A stretch of DNA of 64,000 bases from assembly GCF_050908995.1 (NCBI RefSeq), contig NC_135132.1:8117001-8181000 (forward strand), read 5' to 3'. Below are positions 60,533 to 64,000 of the stretch, piece by piece (the first letter of the stretch is position 1; each line of letters starts with the position of its first letter). The DNA is from Andrena cerasifolii. Its lineage: Eukaryota > Arthropoda > Insecta > Hymenoptera > Andrenidae. The notes beneath the pieces were generated by a model. That model saw only the letters and a program-made list of their open reading frames with translations, did not search any database and had not been told where the DNA came from. The position numbers and the translations under genes were made by a program.

Positions 60533-60786
60533 TGCTCCCAGTACTTGACCATACTCATGAATTGTCTCCGCTCAAAACAGATATTTTCCCTAAATATTCT
60601 TCGGAATTGTAAGTATTTCAGAACTATTACTTCAATGTTAACAGATTCGCTTCACATACTAGCCAGCTTTTTGTGAAAATTTAATATTTTTCAGGGCGAA
60701 TCGAAGTCCCCAGTGCCATCGATTTTTCTATAAACCAGCGAGCCTGACTTTCCTGCTTTACCTCGGCAATTCTGTTAACTCCTACC

Positions 60787-60855
60787 ATGCTGGGATATGT
60801 TGCTAAGCAACTTAAACGTATACAAGCCACCAGATGCGGATCCCTGACGCAGCAA
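60787..60855 (+). CDS. Candidate first coding exon of IFT172 (tentative)
   Basis: ATG followed by 23 codons including AKQLKRIQATRCGSLTQQ. The QLK-x-(I/L) start resembles the IFT172 N-terminus (M-QLK...), the exon would end in phase 0 at a CAA|GTGTAC donor, and phase 0 is what the next exon (61105) needs. The similarity is short, the donor is weak and the frame stays open to 61005. Treat as a hint only. Confidence 0.25.
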
Positions 60856-61104
60856 GTGTACAGTGTCCGGCAATGTGATTGCAAAGAAGAGGCATTCCCC
60901 AGAATCCTGTGCTGTCGACAGATGTTGAGCGCTACCAGGGAACATGTTGCTCAAATATTTGGGAAACGTGATGCCCCCACACGTGAGTCCCCATTAGATC
61001 TCTAGCAGACGTTTCCAGGATAGAATCCTTTGTAAAAGATGCTGATGTGAATCCTGAAGGGCAGACCTTTATAGCTGCGTTGTGTAATTCTTTATGCGAA
61101 ACAG

Positions 61105-64000
61105 GAATTTGAGAATCGAGTGGTGGTTATAATTTGGTCGCCAAACAATTTGAAGCTAGCCGTTGCCTCTTCTGATCGTTCCATATACCTCTTCGATGAG
61201 AACTGTGTGAAGCGAGACAGGTTCTCCACGAAGCCTGTCGATTCAAAGGTGCGAATAACAAGCTCGCTGTGTTTTTCAAGACAGAAATGCTTATCTTAGT
61301 ATCTTTCAGTTTGGCAAGAAAAGCTACGTAATCAAGGGTATCGCCTTCTCCCCAGACTCTACGAAGATAGCAGTGGGTCAGAGTGATTGTATAATATACG
61401 TGTACAAAATTGGAGAGCAGTGGTGCGTAAAGAACAGGAATGATCGTCTTTGTAATTATCAGATCTGCTCGAAGCTTCATATTGTATTCAACAGGGGAGA
61501 GAAGAAGGTAATCTGCAACAAGTTCCGCCAAAGCTCTGCCATCACTTCTTTAATTTGGCTTACGGAGGGACCCATTATCGTCGGTTTGGTGGACGGGAAG
61601 GTTCGCGCAGCATTGGTGAAGTCGCAAAAGGCGCAGACCCTTTATACGGCTGATTCGACAACCATTGCTCTAGCTTCAAAGTAAGCTACTTTGATTTTTC
61701 ATTATTAACCCTTTCGTTACAAGTGACAGATATATCCGACTTTAGTCAGCATCTCTAGTAGTTAAAACAAAATAAATAAAAAAATTAGAAAGCTTAAGAA
61801 GCTTAACGCAGAGCCTTCCACAAACTTTCAGCATACGAGGGACTGGGTTCCTGTCAAGCCACGCCGATGGCAGTATAATTAAGTACTACTTGACTGACGA
61901 TGGGAGCCACGAACCATCAGGGCGTATCTGCACGCACAGTGTGCCTGCGTACGCCCTGGCTTGGCCTCAGTCGCACATCTTGGCAGCAGGGTGCGACAGG
62001 CGCGTGACTTTCTACGATTCGCGTGGGAAGCTCGTGAAAAGCTTCGACTACAGTCGCGACAACGAGAAGGAGATTGCTGTGGCCTGCTGCAGTCCCAGTG
62101 GGCAGAGCGTCGCGATTGGATCCTGGGACAGAATCCGAATACTGGATTGGAGCCCTCGACGGTCCATCTGGGAAGAAGCTAACAGCAAGCTCTTACCGAA
62201 CTTTTACACTGTCACCGCAATATCCTGGCGTCGTGATGGCTCCAGGTCAGTCCTCCCATGAACTAGCGTCCCTTGACTCTGGTAGTTAATTGCCTCTGAA
62301 GCCCACGAGTGTCCGGAAACTCTGGGAACAATTGCGCAAAATAGGGTAACCCACTCCTTAACTAGCAAAAGGACTCCGTGAGAACACGTTTCACCCCTTT
62401 TCACCCCCTTCGGGTTGGAATTACAAAAAATCCCTTCTTACCGAGAACCTACGTCGCAAAACGAATATACCCTCCGAATTTCGTTCAGAAGATCCCCCTA
62501 ATATCTACGACTACTCTTCCAGACTCCTCGTTGGCAGCCTCTGCGGAGCAGTGGAGCAGTTCGAGACTGTGTTGAAGAGAACAGTGATAAGGGGCAGCCA
62601 CGAGGTGGCATACGTAGGCCCAAGTCAAGTAGTCATTCGCCCACTTCAGGAAGGCAACCGGCCAGTGATCATCAGATCACAGGCAGGCTACGAAATAGAG
62701 GACGTGAAGGTCCTAGGTCGTGCTGAGAACAACGTGGTAGCGCGCACTGCCAACACCCTGCTGCTGGCTGACATAGAGCTGAACCTGATCAGCGAAATCC
62801 CCTGGGACGACAAAAGCAACAGCGAGAAGTTCTTCTTCGAGTACCCGAGAGTTTGCCTGATCTTCTGCTCCGGGGAGCTGACCATCGCTGAATACGGGAA
62901 CAACGAGGCCCTAGGCTCTGTAAGAACAGAGGCAGTGAATCCCCACGTGGTCAGTGTGAGGATCAACGAGCGACAGGCGCCTGGCGCGCCAGATAATAAG
63001 AGGCTGGCTTATCTGCTAGATCCTAGAACCGTTCGCATCGTGGACCTGGTGACGGGCGTCACTGTTGCCATGATCTCTCACGACGTTCGGGTGGATTGGC
63101 TGGAGCTGAGCGAGACTGGCCACAGGTTACTGTCGCGGGACAAGAGGGCGAGGTACTAGTTTCCTTTTACCCTGACGGTCTACGAAGCTTCAACAGTATT
63201 CATGAATAAACACACAGGTTGTGGCTGAGCGACGACCTCGGCGGACGAACTTTGCTACTGACCGGGGTCAGCTTCGCCTCCTGGGTGCTAGGTAGCGACG
63301 TGGTGGTGGCGCAGACTGGGCAGACGTTGGCGGTTTGGTACAACGTCGACGCCCCAGAGGTGGCCACGCTGATCCCAGTGCGCGGGGACGCCGTGGACAT
63401 CGTCAGGGAGGACGGTAGAACTTCGGCGACGGTGGAGGAGCTCGGCGGAAAGGTGGCCTACTTGCTGGACGAGCCTCTGATCGAATTTGGCACGGCGCTC
63501 CACGATAACGACTTCGGCAGAGCTCTGCTGTTTCTGGAGGAGCTGGTGGACAGGCCCCAAGCGGAGGCTATGTGGGAGAACGTGGCCAGGAACGCGATGG
63601 CTACTAGGCAGCTGCTAGTCGCGGCTAGGTGCTACGCTGCTCTGGGAGACGTGGCGTGCTCCAGGTACCGATTCTCGCAGAGATCTTGTTTCAATAACTG
63701 TAATCCGAACTACGGTTCTCCAGGTTTTTGAAGAACGTCATTGGGACCGGAGAGAAGTACAGCAGCGAAACCGGGAACGACCCTCTCTCGAGCCCGGACT
63801 GCTGGGCGAAGCTGGCGATCCTGAATGGCGAGCTGAAGACAGCGGAGGCGATCTACTTGGAGCAGAACGAGCTGCACCAGGCTCTGGACATGTACCAGAA
63901 GTACTGGCGCTGGGAGGACGCGTTGATTCTGGCGCAGAACCGCGGCTGGCCGGGCTTGCAGGAGCTGAGAGACAGGCACCTGACCTGGCTGCTGGAAAGC
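61105..64000 (+). CDS. IFT172: Intraflagellar transport protein 172 (IFT172), N-terminal part, 3' incomplete
   Basis: Largest peripheral subunit of IFT-B, needed to build cilia; in insects, those of sensory neurons and sperm. Exons: 61105-61248, 61310-61422, 61495-61680, 61832-62246, 62523-63152, 63218-63664 and 63724 to the window end; all GT-AG and in phase. The first exons encode the WD40 propeller: RVVVIIWSPNNLKLAVASSD, FGKKSYVIKGIAFSPDSTKI, EKKVICNKFRQSSAITSL, SSHADGSIIKYYLTDDGS, AGCDRRVTFYDSRGKLVKSF, RRSIWEEANSKLLPNFYTVT. A second propeller follows, including ELTIAEYGNNEALGSVRTE, VSVRINER and DWLELSETGH. The TPR-like part begins at about 63490 (EFGTALHDNDFGRALLFLEE) and runs off the edge at WLLES. 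Motif order is that of IFT172. The first coding exon is not certain. Confidence 0.95.

Overview
The window looks like an insect nuclear genome, most probably a hymenopteran. The genes have short GT-AG introns (about 60-130 bp in compact genes), there are no operons or bacterial-type signals, and the set includes an Osiris family gene (arthropod-specific), CRF-binding protein, Rab11, an APC-family gene and IFT172. The order-level assignment is inference. The space between and inside genes is crowded with short non-autonomous DNA transposons, many of them long palindromes.

Layout. 1-1732: 5' end of beta-ureidopropionase (minus, runs off the left edge), with a 680-bp foldback element beside it. 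2888-3094: nine 23-bp repeats carrying TATCGATA motifs, upstream of Vps72/YL-1 (3407-4936, plus). 5-11 kb: transposon-rich intergenic DNA. 11556-14567: Rab11 (minus), divergent from a mitochondrial carrier of the SLC25A39/40 type (16163-18296, plus). 20469-22900: mitochondrial ATP synthase subunit c, with two tandem, equal-sized, alternative terminal exons. 25110-26489: intronless Ada3 (minus). 29306-34104: the beta-catenin- and Axin-binding half of an APC protein, with no armadillo-repeat exons in sight. 36951-40217: an Osiris (DUF1676) gene. 41.4-42.3 kb: an AAGCTT-rich minisatellite. 45720-59211: CRF-binding protein, with a 9.4-kb first intron full of mobile elements. 61105-64000: N-terminal WD40 part of IFT172, which runs off the right edge.

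The genes are mostly unrelated housekeeping or cell-biology genes: pyrimidine catabolism, SWR1/SRCAP and SAGA/ATAC chromatin complexes, recycling endosome, mitochondrial transport and ATP synthesis, Wnt control, cuticle, neuropeptide binding and cilia. They do not form a pathway. The most notable observations are the twin c-subunit exons, the armadillo-less APC locus with one SAMP motif per exon, the TATCGATA arrays, a 5S rRNA-derived SINE with a 13-bp target duplication, a three-element nest of small transposons with readable target duplications, and a TTAA element inserted exactly at the Osiris stop codon.

All exon junctions were placed by eye from GT/AG sites, frame and family similarity recalled from general knowledge. 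No alignment or database search was run.
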